Origin: CAYMKL01 sp964390805
GTDB taxonomy: Bacteria > Chloroflexota > Anaerolineae > VGOG01
Assembly: GCA_964390805.1 (NCBI GenBank)
Contig: CAYMKL010000033.1
Span: forward strand, 1 to 56,418
Direction of reading: 5' to 3'
DNA: 56,418 nucleotides
Shown here: piece after piece, positions 45,336 through 56,346 of the stretch
Numbering within the stretch: position 1 is the first letter of the stretch
How the letters are laid out: every line of letters begins with the position of its first letter
Notes under the pieces: generated by a model
Databases searched by the model: none
Told to the model about the DNA's origin: nothing
Seen by the model: the letters and a program-made list of their open reading frames with translations, nothing else
Translations under genes and position numbers: made by a program

Positions 45336-45364
45336 TTGACATCCGAAACGCTTTGGGTTATAAT
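45336..45364 (+). promoter_or_regulatory. Promoter P1 with LacI-type operator in the spacer
   Basis: TTGACA (45336-45341), a 17-base spacer and TATAAT (45359-45364). The spacer holds CCGAAACGCTTTGG (45344-45357), a near-palindrome of the LacI-family kind centred on a CG. Repressor binding there would block RNA polymerase. It drives the LacI remnant and probably the sugar ABC genes beyond. Confidence 0.85.
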
Positions 45365-45411
45365 GTTAGTGGATCTTCCGCTTGCCCCCAGATCGAGATG
45401 AGGAAAAGGCG

Positions 45412-45726
45412 ATGAGTGTCACCCTCGAAGACATCGCTCGCAAAGCCGACCACTCGATCACTACCATCTCCCGAACTCTGAATGACTGCAGCGATGTCAG
45501 CGAGGAGATCAATCAATTCATCAAATGCGTAGCCCAAGAGACGGACTGCCACCCTCATGTTTTATTATTGCCCAATGTCTGCGAAGAAGGTACACCGACC
45601 CCGTTAGCTTCATCGCCCCTGTCACCGCTGCTGGCCTTCGCGACGTTTGGGGTTATACTTGGGATGCTGTCACACCATCTTGGCGTGTTACTAAAGGAGG
45701 TGAGGTATCTGATTTTGCTGAGTTAA
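45412..45726 (+). pseudogene. LacI-family regulator remnant, DNA-binding headpiece only
   Basis: The frame starts MSVTLEDIARKADHSITTISRTLNDCSDVSEEINQ, a LacI headpiece with helix-turn-helix at residues about 4-24 and the hinge-proximal part to about residue 47. LacI proteins have about 330 residues; the sugar-binding domain is absent and after residue 47 the sequence is no longer family-like and ends at 45726. Conserved headpiece positions are altered (KADHSITTIS for GVSxxTVS). It lies directly behind promoter P1, so it probably was, or still is, an autoregulated regulator of the ABC genes. A standalone headpiece could bind DNA weakly; a pseudogene is more likely. Confidence 0.7.
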
Positions 45727-45808
45727 TGGGGGATGCTCCATGCATGAAGGAAGTGTCCCAAAGCCAAATTCCGTCAAAAACCCAAAATAAATAATGAGGA
45801 GGAAACAA

Positions 45809-47266
45809 GTGTTTAAGAGGACGTTTGTAAGTTTGCTATTAGTGTTAACAGTACTGCTGACCCTGGGAGTGAGCGCGGTCAGTGCCCAGGAGGGGGTGAC
45901 CTACACGGTCAAGCTAGGTGACAACCTCTGGACCCTGGCGGAGAAGTACCTGGGCAACGGCGCGGCCTACCATGCCATCGTCGAAGCCACCAATGCCGAA
46001 GCCGGCTTCGCCAACATCGTGGACCCCGGCCTGATCCAGCCTGGTTGGAAGCTCCTCATCCCCGGCGCAGAGGCTCCGGCGGCGGAGGCCCCATCAGTGG
46101 CAGGCCAGACCCTCGTCTTCGAGTCCAGGCTGTTCAGCCCACCTCGCGAGCAGGAGTTCTTCATCAACGAGGTCATCAAGCCTTTCGAGGTTGAGCACGG
46201 GGTGACCGTCTTGTTCCAGATTCTGGACGACAACACGATATTTGACAGGGCGACGCTTCAGCAGGAAACCGACCACGTGACCACGGATATTGTCTGTGCA
46301 CACAACGGGAAGATGCCCGACTGGCTTGACGCAGGGTATGTGGAGGATTTGACGCCATACGTTGATTCCTGGACAGACAGGAACTTCAGCCCCACGTTTG
46401 AGTCCGACACCAACCGGGATGGGAAGCAGTACTTCCTGCCCGTGGGCGCAGACGTGTATCTGCTGCTGGCCAACAACAAGACGCTTCCCTATCTCCCCGA
46501 CGGTGCTGACATAGACGCCATAACCTGGGAGCAGTATGCCCAGTGGGCCGTGAACATCGCCGAGGGTGAAGGTGAAGGCAAGGTCTGCATCACCGGCATC
46601 CCCATGAAGTCCTGGGTCTACCAGTTCGGCGGGTCGGCGCTCTCGTACGGCGCTGGCTTCCCAGACGCCAACTCGGCCGCGGCCATGGAAGCCTGGAAGA
46701 TCTGGGAAACGATCGGCAAGGCTGGCGGCTTCGTCCCGACGGTGATGAACGTTGATAGCTGCGTGGATCCGATGATGCGTGAAGAGTCGTGGCTGACGGT
46801 GTTCCACAATGCTCGCGCCGGCCAGGTATATGCCTCTAACGAGACCCAGTTCACCTTGGCGCCCGCGCCAATTGGGTCGGAGGGCATCGGCACCATCGCT
46901 GGCGTCAGCGGTTACGCCATCATGAAGGGCGCGCTGCACCATGACCTGGCAGTCATGTTCCTTGAATACCTGACTCGCCCCGACATCCAGGTGAAGATAG
47001 CCAAGGGCACCGGTGGCTTCATCCCGCCAGTGCAGGAAGCGCTCCAGTACATGGGCGACGAGGCCATTGACGAGGTCATCTCCAAGGCCGTGCTGGTGCT
47101 TGAGCAGGGCATCGCCTCTGGCGTGCCTGGCTACTTGTATCAGGACTGGGGAGCCGTCAAGGTGTGCTTTGACGACATGTTCGAGGACACGATCTTGGCA
47201 GGCAATGACGTAGATCAAGCGCGGGCCGACGAAGCACAGGCTTGTATAGATGGTCTCTTGAAGTAG
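45809..47266 (+). CDS. Sugar ABC transporter substrate-binding protein with N-terminal LysM domain
   Basis: A 485-residue exported protein. The first residues form a Sec signal peptide (KRTFVSLLLVLTVLLTLGVSAVSAQ) with no lipobox cysteine. Next comes a LysM domain (about residues 32-86: YTVKLGDNLWTLAEKYLG to LIQPGWKLLIP), an Ala/Pro/Glu linker, and an extracellular solute-binding domain of the MalE/family 1 type (about 100-485). The start GTG 45809 is preferred to the ATG at 45794 because GAGGAGG lies six bases before it. Two permease genes and an ATPase gene follow. Binding to glycan through LysM may replace the usual lipid anchor. Likely ligand is an oligosaccharide, given the mannosidase downstream. 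Confidence 0.92.
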   Translation: MFKRTFVSLLLVLTVLLTLGVSAVSAQEGVTYTVKLGDNLWTLAEKYLGNGAAYHAIVEATNAEAGFANIVDPGLIQPGWKLLIPGAEAPAAEAPSVAGQTLVFESRLFSPPREQEFFINEVIKPFEVEHGVTVLFQILDDNTIFDRATLQQETDHVTTDIVCAHNGKMPDWLDAGYVEDLTPYVDSWTDRNFSPTFESDTNRDGKQYFLPVGADVYLLLANNKTLPYLPDGADIDAITWEQYAQWAVNIAEGEGEGKVCITGIPMKSWVYQFGGSALSYGAGFPDANSAAAMEAWKIWETIGKAGGFVPTVMNVDSCVDPMMREESWLTVFHNARAGQVYASNETQFTLAPAPIGSEGIGTIAGVSGYAIMKGALHHDLAVMFLEYLTRPDIQVKIAKGTGGFIPPVQEALQYMGDEAIDEVISKAVLVLEQGIASGVPGYLYQDWGAVKVCFDDMFEDTILAGNDVDQARADEAQACIDGLLK

Positions 47267-47299
47267 CATCACTGATGCGCGTGTAGCTACTTTCGACTT

Positions 47300-47338
47300 G
47301 ACAGAGCCGGGAAAACGATCCCATTTCCCGGCTCTGTC
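47300..47338 (+). promoter_or_regulatory. Perfect 15-bp hairpin between binding-protein and permease genes
   Basis: GACAGAGCCGGGAAA (47300-47314) and its exact complement (47324-47338) around a nine-base loop, without a U run. As in malE-malF operons, such a hairpin would protect the upstream mRNA or cut readthrough, giving more binding protein than permease. Confidence 0.75.
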
Positions 47339-47369
47339 TTCTAAACAGCACCAAAAGAGGTGAATGGGT

Positions 47370-48287
47370 ATGACAGCAATAGCGCGTCGGAATGGCAAGA
47401 CCTGGAAGAAGATCGCAAAAGGGGCAACTCCCTATCTGTTGGTGCTTCCCGTCGTCCTCTATTACGCCGCGTTTTGGCTGCGGCCAGTCATCTCGTCAAT
47501 CATCGCCAGCTTCACCGGCGCCGCGGGCCAGTTTACGCTGGACAACTTCGCGCTCGTCTTCCGCGAGGAGAATTTCGTAGCTGCCGTCAAGAACACCGCG
47601 ATTATTGTGGTTTTCTCCGTTACTCTTGAGTTCCTCGCCGCCCTGTTTCTCGCCCTGCTCATCAACAGGAAATTCAAAGGCTCAGGCATTTTCTTGTTCA
47701 TGGCCATGATTCCCATGGCGCTCCCAGCCGCCGCGGCGGGAGCCATGTGGGTCACCGGATTCACCGCCCATGGGTGGCTGAATAGTTTGTTGGGCTACCT
47801 GGGGATTCTGGCGGAAGGCAAGAAGATATACTGGCTGGTGGGCTCCAATGCCAAACTCCTGGCAACGCTGATTATCATTGATGCCTGGCAGGTGATCCCA
47901 TCGGTGATGATCATCTTGCTGGCGGGATTGCAGAACATACAGGAGGAAATGAGAGAAGCCGGGTATGTGTTCGGTGGAAACTATTTGCACGTCCTGAGGA
48001 AAATCACCCTCCCCTTGCTCAAGCCGACCATTACAACCGCTGTGATACTGAGGATGATCTCAGCGATCCAGATATGGCTCATCGTGGTGTTTCTGCTCGG
48101 ATTCTCCAGGCTGCCTGTCTTGCTTGAAAGGGTTGTCTACTACACCAAGGAGGTAGATCAGTTGTACATCGCCGATCAGATGGCGGCTGGCTATACCCTG
48201 GTTGTTGCCGCCATCGTGTCCCTGGCAGCTCTGGCTTATCTGCAGGCGTCAGGAGCGTTCAAGCGAGAGAAGGAGCAACTCACATGA
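47370..48287 (+). CDS. Sugar ABC transporter permease, MalF-like
   Basis: A 305-residue inner-membrane permease with six predicted transmembrane helices. The EAA loop that contacts the ATPase is EMREAGYVFGGNYLHVLRKITLPLLKPT (about residues 193-220, read in parts). The ATG at 47370 is preferred since AGAGG lies nine bases before it; ATG 47364 is too close. The stop overlaps the start of the second permease gene (48284-48287). Confidence 0.92.
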   Translation: MTAIARRNGKTWKKIAKGATPYLLVLPVVLYYAAFWLRPVISSIIASFTGAAGQFTLDNFALVFREENFVAAVKNTAIIVVFSVTLEFLAALFLALLINRKFKGSGIFLFMAMIPMALPAAAAGAMWVTGFTAHGWLNSLLGYLGILAEGKKIYWLVGSNAKLLATLIIIDAWQVIPSVMIILLAGLQNIQEEMREAGYVFGGNYLHVLRKITLPLLKPTITTAVILRMISAIQIWLIVVFLLGFSRLPVLLERVVYYTKEVDQLYIADQMAAGYTLVVAAIVSLAALAYLQASGAFKREKEQLT

Positions 48288-49357
48288 CAATGACGAAAAA
48301 GAAGCCGGTAAGCGTCGCCAAGGCCGCAAGAACGACGGTTTTCTACATCTTTGTTATCGGAGTCGTGGTTGCCCTATTGCTGCCGTTCTACTTCATCGTC
48401 TCGCTGTCCTTCCTATCCACGCGAGAGGCATATACCTATCCCTTGCCGATGGTCCCTGCCCTCAACACTCAATTCAAGCTGGAATATGGGAAGCGGGGCT
48501 ACCTATTGAGCGTCTATGATAGGGTAGAAGGCGGCTTTGAGACGGTTCTCGATACCAAAGAGCTGCAAAAAATGTCCGATTATGTAAAATACCAGCTGGC
48601 CACTCCCATGACCCTGGAAGACATCGGACAGCAAATCGCCAAGCTGGAGGAGACACAGGACGTGGTCTATTTCACTCGCAGGAGAAATCTGCTGAGCAAC
48701 TACCAGAGCTTCTTCGGGGTGGCCGGCTCCGAGGCGGTCCCCGCCCTGATCAGAAGCCTGCAGATCTGCGCCCTGACCATCATCATCTCTCTATCCATCG
48801 GAGGAATGGCGGGCTATGCTTTTGCCAGGTATGCCTTCAAGGGAAAGGATCTACTGAAGTTCAGCGTTCTGTTTGTGAGGATGTTCCCAGGCGTGGCCAT
48901 CGCCATCCCTATGATCAAGATTCTCGTCGGCCTGAATTTCTATGATAATCCCATCGGCTTGTCTTTGGTATATGCCATCGGGAACATCGCTCTCACCGTC
49001 TGGATCACGGCCAGCATTTTCATGGGCATCCCGGAATCGCTGGAAGAAGCGGCCCAGGTTTTCGGGGCCACCAAAGCCCGGGCATTTTTGCGCGTTACCC
49101 TGCCGCTGGCTTTGCCAGGGCTAGCAGCCGCTGCTATGTACTCATTCTTAGGGGCGTGGAACGAAACAGTGTCAGCCATTATTCTAACACAGTTTAATCC
49201 CACATTTTCCGTTATCGTGTATCAGACAGTCCTAGGGGCTGTCGGGCAGGTGAATCTGGCCGCGGCAGGCGGTATGGCCATGGCTCTGCCAGCGATCATC
49301 TTTACTTTTTTCATCCGCAGATACATCCGCCAGATGTGGGGCGGGGTCACCATATAG
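48284..49357 (+). CDS. Sugar ABC transporter permease, MalG-like, with a long external loop
   Basis: A 357-residue permease of the MalG type. After the first helix (about residues 18-40) there is an unusual charged segment of about 95 residues before the second helix (near residue 160), with the stretch VEGGFETVLDTKELQKMSD and EDIGQQIAKLEETQDVVYF. Normal MalG proteins have about 280-296 residues. The EAA motif is EAAQVFGATKARAFLRVTLP near residues 255-275. The long loop should face the outside, where it could touch the binding protein or glycan. Confidence 0.9.
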   Translation: MTMTKKKPVSVAKAARTTVFYIFVIGVVVALLLPFYFIVSLSFLSTREAYTYPLPMVPALNTQFKLEYGKRGYLLSVYDRVEGGFETVLDTKELQKMSDYVKYQLATPMTLEDIGQQIAKLEETQDVVYFTRRRNLLSNYQSFFGVAGSEAVPALIRSLQICALTIIISLSIGGMAGYAFARYAFKGKDLLKFSVLFVRMFPGVAIAIPMIKILVGLNFYDNPIGLSLVYAIGNIALTVWITASIFMGIPESLEEAAQVFGATKARAFLRVTLPLALPGLAAAAMYSFLGAWNETVSAIILTQFNPTFSVIVYQTVLGAVGQVNLAAAGGMAMALPAIIFTFFIRRYIRQMWGGVTI

Positions 49358-49370
49358 CAAGGGGGAAAAC

Positions 49371-50456
49371 ATGGCAACGCTAGCATTGAAGAATGTCACA
49401 AAACGGTTCGGTCGAAACGTCGTGGCGGTTGACGACTTCAGTCTTCAAGTGCCCGATAGAGAGTTCCTTGTGCTTCTGGGGCCATCGGGATGCGGGAAAA
49501 CAACAACACTGAGAATGGTCGCCGGTCTGGAAGAGGTCACTGATGGGACTATTCTGATTGATGAGGTTGATGTTACCGATTTGCCACCCAGAAGAAGAGA
49601 CGTGAGCATGGTCTTCCAGAACTATGCGGTTTGGCCCCACATGACGGTCTATGAGAACATTGCCTATGCCCTGAAACTAAAGAGAATGGACAAGCAGACA
49701 ATTGACAAGATGGTCAAAGAAGCAGCAGAAATGACCAAAATCGCTGAGCTTGTTGAGCGCTATCCGTCCCAGCTTTCAGGAGGCCAGCAGCAGAGGGTGG
49801 CGGTGGCCAGGGCCATCGCCGTGAAGCCAAAACTGTTCCTCCTGGACGAGCCGCTCTCGAACCTGGACGCCAAGCTGAGAGTGGCGACGCGAACGGAGCT
49901 AAAGGCCATCCACGACAAGACCGAGGCCACCACCGTATTCGTCACCCACGACCAGTCCGAAGCCATGAGCCTGGCCGACCGCATCGTGATCATGAAAGAC
50001 GGAGAGATCGTGCAAATAGGAACCCCCGACGATGTCTATCACCGCAGCGCGAGCCTGTTTGTGGCCGATTTCATAGGCACCCCCCCCACTAATTTCATGG
50101 ACGTCGAATTGAAGGTTGAGAACGGTGATTGTCGTTTGATCAATCCTCACTTCGGTTTCAAGCTGAGCCCTGAGAACGCCGCCAAATTGCAGAACTGTGG
50201 GAAGAAACGCCTTGTCCTTGGCGTCAGGCCTGAGAACATCCTGCTGGTGGGCGAAGAAGAATCTGTTCTATCTGCGCAATGTCTTGTCTCGGAGCCACAA
50301 GGTTCGCACCAAATCATCGCCATCGAACTGGGTAGCAAGATAGTGAAAATCGTCTCCCCTGCCTATCCCAAGATTAGATCAGGGGAAACGGTCCACCTGG
50401 CGTTTAACCAAGAAGCCATCGCCTTCTTCGATAGTGACACCGGTTTGAGGATTTAA
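49371..50456 (+). CDS. Sugar ABC transporter ATPase, MalK/UgpC-like
   Basis: A 361-residue ATPase. Walker A GPSGCGKTT at residues 38-46, signature LSGGQQQR near residue 135, Walker B LFLLDEPLSNLD near 155-166, and the switch His in VFVTHDQ. The C-terminal 120 residues form the regulatory OB-like domain of MalK types, which often is multi-specific. It lies 13 bases behind the second permease gene. Confidence 0.95.
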   Translation: MATLALKNVTKRFGRNVVAVDDFSLQVPDREFLVLLGPSGCGKTTTLRMVAGLEEVTDGTILIDEVDVTDLPPRRRDVSMVFQNYAVWPHMTVYENIAYALKLKRMDKQTIDKMVKEAAEMTKIAELVERYPSQLSGGQQQRVAVARAIAVKPKLFLLDEPLSNLDAKLRVATRTELKAIHDKTEATTVFVTHDQSEAMSLADRIVIMKDGEIVQIGTPDDVYHRSASLFVADFIGTPPTNFMDVELKVENGDCRLINPHFGFKLSPENAAKLQNCGKKRLVLGVRPENILLVGEEESVLSAQCLVSEPQGSHQIIAIELGSKIVKIVSPAYPKIRSGETVHLAFNQEAIAFFDSDTGLRI

Positions 50457-50480
50457 GATACATCTCGTGGCTGCGAGCTG

Positions 50481-50541
50481 TGATGCGTGGTGCGTATTGC
50501 GTGTTGCGTTGGATGCAACGGATCACGCAACACGCACCACG
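50481..50541. repeat. Heptamer array H7, folded back on itself
   Basis: TGATGCG, TGGTGCG, TATTGCG, TGTTGCG on one side, then CGCAACA, CGCACCA and CG, their complement, at 50526-50541. The pair forms a stem after the ATPase gene. Shares units with H6 (40717-40744). Confidence 0.8.
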
Positions 50542-50595
50542 TCTGCTTGTCCCACGGCCAATCCATACTATTAAAAGCAACCTTGCGGAGGTGAC

Positions 50596-53853
<3,258 letters not shown>

Positions 53854-53863
53854 TCAGGCGTGA

Positions 53864-53976
53864 CTACTCAGCCTACCCTCCCGCAGGTTGCTTTTATCGG
53901 TTTGGGCATCCGAACATCTGCTTGGGGTGAGCGTTTTGCCCGATATTACTGACTAAACCTGCGGGAGGGTGAGTAG
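53864..53976. repeat. Long inverted repeat downstream of the mannosidase gene
   Basis: ACCCTCCCGCAGGTT (53875-53889) is the exact complement of 53956-53970, and CTACTCA (53864-53870) continues it against GAGTAG (53971-53976), with a four-base interruption on one side. The 66-base loop has no open frame. No U run follows. Confidence 0.75.
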
Positions 53977-53979
53977 CTT

Positions 53980-54117
53980 GACAATGTTAACTTCGCCTGC
54001 GTCAGACCTCCGAGGTCTGTGAAACAGCTCTAGGATGGCGAAATCGTAGCTTTTGCAGGCATTTCGACGGGTGCAATCACCGATTGGAGACCTCGGAGGT
54101 CTAAACTTAACATTGTC
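53980..54117. repeat. REP-doublet or MITE-like element
   Basis: Terminal inverted repeats GACAATGTTAA (53980-53990) and TTAACATTGTC (54107-54117) enclose two 15-base palindromes, AGACCTCCGAGGTCT (54004-54018) and AGACCTCGGAGGTCT (54088-54102), in opposite orientation. There is no coding capacity, which fits a REP pair mobilised in trans. Confidence 0.75.
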
Positions 54118-54129
54118 GAAGTAGTTACG

Positions 54130-54185
54130 ATCAGGCATCAGTTATCAGTCTACTCACTGATCACTGGTTACTGATCACTGTTAAC
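54130..54185. repeat. Heptamer array H11, eight units
   Basis: ATCAGGC, ATCAGTT, ATCAGTC, TACTCAC, TGATCAC, TGGTTAC, TGATCAC, TGTTAAC. The later units are complements of the earlier type, so the array can fold. It ends directly before the ribosome site of the 2H phosphoesterase gene. Confidence 0.85.
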
Positions 54186-54205
54186 CGGCAAGAGGAGAGA
54201 CTAAC

Positions 54206-54817
54206 TTGACTCAGAGACAGCAGACCAACTCCCGCTTCGCCGTCTACTTGATTCCCCCTTACAAAATCGCCCGAGATGTGGCCGAGATTCACCGGATGCT
54301 GCGCAAACAGTTCGGCTTCATCGCCGCCGACCAGTTTCAAGTACACGCCACCATCAAAGGGTTCTTCAAGAAAACCCCAGGCCCGTTGGAGCCGCTGGTG
54401 GAACGCCTGGACGCCGCTTTTGCCGTACAACGCCCCTTCACTGTGCATTTTGGCGGCGTTGGCAGAACCAGCATCGGCATGGGGCTGGACATCTTCCGCA
54501 TTGGGGGAGAGCCTAACACGGAGATGCTGGCCTTGCGGGAGAGGGTGGTGGATGCCGTGCGCCCCTTCATCGCTCCTGACTGCGATTTTGTCAAAGGGGA
54601 CTTGGGCGTGCCTTTCTGGGCACACATCACGCTGGCCTTTCGCGACATCCCGCCGACGATGCAGGATGAGGTCTTGGATTATCTGCGGGAGGCACCACTG
54701 CCCACCGAACCTTTTATCGTTGACACATTCCATTTCCTGCAATTCTTCAGCCAGGATTGGGAGGGAGATTGGGAGCAGACGCTCACCTGGCGACTGCTGA
54801 AGCCGTGGCGAGTGTAG
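54206..54817 (+). CDS. 2H phosphoesterase (2'-5' RNA ligase-like)
   Basis: A 203-residue protein of the 2H superfamily. The two HxT motifs are HATIKG near residue 48 and HITLAF near residue 144, spaced as in LigT/cyclic phosphodiesterase-like proteins. Such enzymes open 2',3'-cyclic phosphates or similar bonds. The start is TTG 54206 with AGAGGAGAGA five bases upstream. Between a mannosidase and a glycosyltransferase gene, it may act on a cyclic or nucleotide-sugar phosphate; that is inference. Confidence 0.8.
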   Translation: MTQRQQTNSRFAVYLIPPYKIARDVAEIHRMLRKQFGFIAADQFQVHATIKGFFKKTPGPLEPLVERLDAAFAVQRPFTVHFGGVGRTSIGMGLDIFRIGGEPNTEMLALRERVVDAVRPFIAPDCDFVKGDLGVPFWAHITLAFRDIPPTMQDEVLDYLREAPLPTEPFIVDTFHFLQFFSQDWEGDWEQTLTWRLLKPWRV

Positions 54818-54833
54818 GAAGGATGAGGGTGAA

Positions 54834-56252
54834 ATGAAGACTATTGGCATTTTCCATTACCAGGTGGGCAGGACAGACGGAGTCTCGCTGGAGATTGACA
54901 AGTGGAAGCGCATGCTGGAGGAGATGGGCCACACCGTCCATCTCTGCGCGGGCGATCTGGGCACGGCGGAAGGCACTTTGATTGAGGAGATGTATCATCA
55001 TCGCCCCGTTGCCGAACGCCTCAGCTACAACACGTTTCGCGAGTTGCGCGATTACCCCGACGATACGGCGTACCGGGCCGAGCTGCTGAGCCTGGCCGAC
55101 GTAATCGAGCGCAAAATGCGAGACTTTGTGGAGGAGAAAGGGATTGATTTTCTCATCCCGCAAAACGTGTGGTCGGTGGCGGCCAGCCCGCCAGTGGCCA
55201 TTGCCCTGGCGCGGGTGATGCGCGATCTGCAACTGCCGGCCCTGGCCCACAACCACGATTTCTACTGGGAGCGAACGGATTTGGCCCTCACCTGTGCCAC
55301 CGCCATCGAGCTGGCCGACAAGTACCTGCCCCCTCGCGATCCGCTGGCCCGGCACGTGGTCATCAACAGCCTGGCGCAGCGGGAACTGGCTGAGCGCAAG
55401 GGAATCGAATCCACGGTCGTGCCCAACGTCTTCGACTTCGACGCGCCGCCCTGGCAGCCCGACGAGTACAATCGAGATTTCCGCGCCTGCATCGGACTGG
55501 GAGAAAACGACGTCTTCATACTCCAGGCTACCCGCATCGTCCAGCGCAAGGGCATCGAGCTGGCGGTGGATTTCGTCAAGGCATTGGACAGCCCAGAACG
55601 ACGCGCCCGCCTCGAGGCGCGTGGGCTGTACGATGGCCGCTCTTTCGACGACGCCTGTCCTGAGCGCCGCTTCGCTAACGGCCGAAGGAACAGCCGAATC
55701 GTGCTGGTGCTGGCCGGGTACGCACGGGATGATGTGACCGGAGGCTACGTCAATCGTCTCAAGCAGAAGGTGGAACAGGCCGGGATTGACGCCCTTTTCA
55801 TTGAGGATGTGGTGGGAGGACGGCGGCAGACGCGGGGCGGACAGAAGATCTACTCACTCTGGGATACCTACGTCTTCGCCGACTTCGTCACCTATCCCAG
55901 CCTGTGGGAAGGGTGGGGCAACCAGTTCCTGGAGGCGCTGCGCGCCCGCCTCCCGCTGATGCTGTTCGAGTACCCGGTCTACCAGGCCGACATCAAAGAC
56001 AAGGGGTTCCGCGTTGCTTCCCTGGGCTCTGAAATCGAGGGGCATGATGGCCCTTCGACAGGCTCAGGACACCGCCTGGGGCTGGTGCAGGTAGCGCCCC
56101 AGGTTATCGAAGCGGCCGCAGACCAGGCGGTGGAACTGCTCACCGACGCCCGCTTGCGCCAGGAGACCGTCGAGCACAATTTCCAGGTCGGCCAGCAGCA
56201 CTACTCATTGGAGTCGCTGCGGGGCTACCTGCACCCACTGATAGAAGACTGA
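54834..56252 (+). CDS. GT4-like glycosyltransferase
   Basis: A 472-residue GT-B enzyme. The acceptor domain starts MKTIGIFHYQVGRTDGVSLEIDKWKRML; the donor domain has DVFILQATRIVQRKGIELAVDFV, VLVLAGYARDD and the end block VTYPSLWEGWGNQFLEALRARLPLMLFEYP with the catalytic glutamate. Two 24-bp dispersed elements are in frame (CPERRFANG near residue 277, PSTGSGH near residue 408). GAGGGTGA lies just before the ATG at 54834. It may rebuild a mannosyl or glucosyl compound from sugars released by the mannosidase; substrate unknown. Confidence 0.88.
   Translation: MKTIGIFHYQVGRTDGVSLEIDKWKRMLEEMGHTVHLCAGDLGTAEGTLIEEMYHHRPVAERLSYNTFRELRDYPDDTAYRAELLSLADVIERKMRDFVEEKGIDFLIPQNVWSVAASPPVAIALARVMRDLQLPALAHNHDFYWERTDLALTCATAIELADKYLPPRDPLARHVVINSLAQRELAERKGIESTVVPNVFDFDAPPWQPDEYNRDFRACIGLGENDVFILQATRIVQRKGIELAVDFVKALDSPERRARLEARGLYDGRSFDDACPERRFANGRRNSRIVLVLAGYARDDVTGGYVNRLKQKVEQAGIDALFIEDVVGGRRQTRGGQKIYSLWDTYVFADFVTYPSLWEGWGNQFLEALRARLPLMLFEYPVYQADIKDKGFRVASLGSEIEGHDGPSTGSGHRLGLVQVAPQVIEAAADQAVELLTDARLRQETVEHNFQVGQQHYSLESLRGYLHPLIED
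55653..55688. repeat. 24-bp-type dispersed element, copy 8 (extended)
   Basis: Reverse-oriented and longer: GCCTGTCCTGAGCGCCG followed by CTTCGCTAACGGCCGAAGG. Related to the 24-bp element but with an expanded middle; in frame in the glycosyltransferase. Confidence 0.55.
56050..56073. repeat. 24-bp dispersed element, copy 9
   Basis: Plus-oriented copy CCCTTCGAC, then a two-base spacer, then GCTCAGGACA, in frame in the glycosyltransferase. Confidence 0.7.
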
Positions 56253-56287
56253 TCCGCCACTGCTACCTTAAAATTCTCCCCAACCCC

Positions 56288-56316
56288 TTGACATCCGAAA
56301 CGTTTTGGAGTATAAT
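56288..56316 (+). promoter_or_regulatory. Promoter P2 with LacI-type operators
   Basis: TTGACA (56288-56293), a 17-base spacer with CCGAAACGTTTTGG (56295-56308), and TATAAT (56311-56316). A second operator CCAAAACGTTTCGG (56327-56340) is the exact complement of the first; the centres are 32 bp apart, about three helical turns. Nearly the same core as P1, so the same LacI-family repressor should bind. The gene it drives lies beyond the window. Confidence 0.88.
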
Positions 56317-56346
56317 ATAAGTGCCTCCAAAACGTTTCGGGTTTTT
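56295..56346 (+). terminator. Terminator-like hairpin made of the two operators
   Basis: CCGAAACGTTTTGGAG (56295-56310) and CTCCAAAACGTTTCGG (56325-56340) form a 16-bp stem with a 14-base loop, followed by a run of six T. In transcripts arriving from the glycosyltransferase gene it should act as an intrinsic terminator, while its DNA carries promoter P2. Confidence 0.65.

Noticed and set aside
45525..45794. 89-residue frame after the LacI headpiece, possibly the missing sensor domain
   Set aside because: I see no LacI sensor-domain motif in it; the composition looks non-coding apart from an unused AAAGGAGG near 45692.
46094..47398. 434-residue minus-strand frame opposite the binding-protein gene
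   Set aside because: Antisense of a strongly supported gene; high third-position G+C of the real gene explains the open frame.
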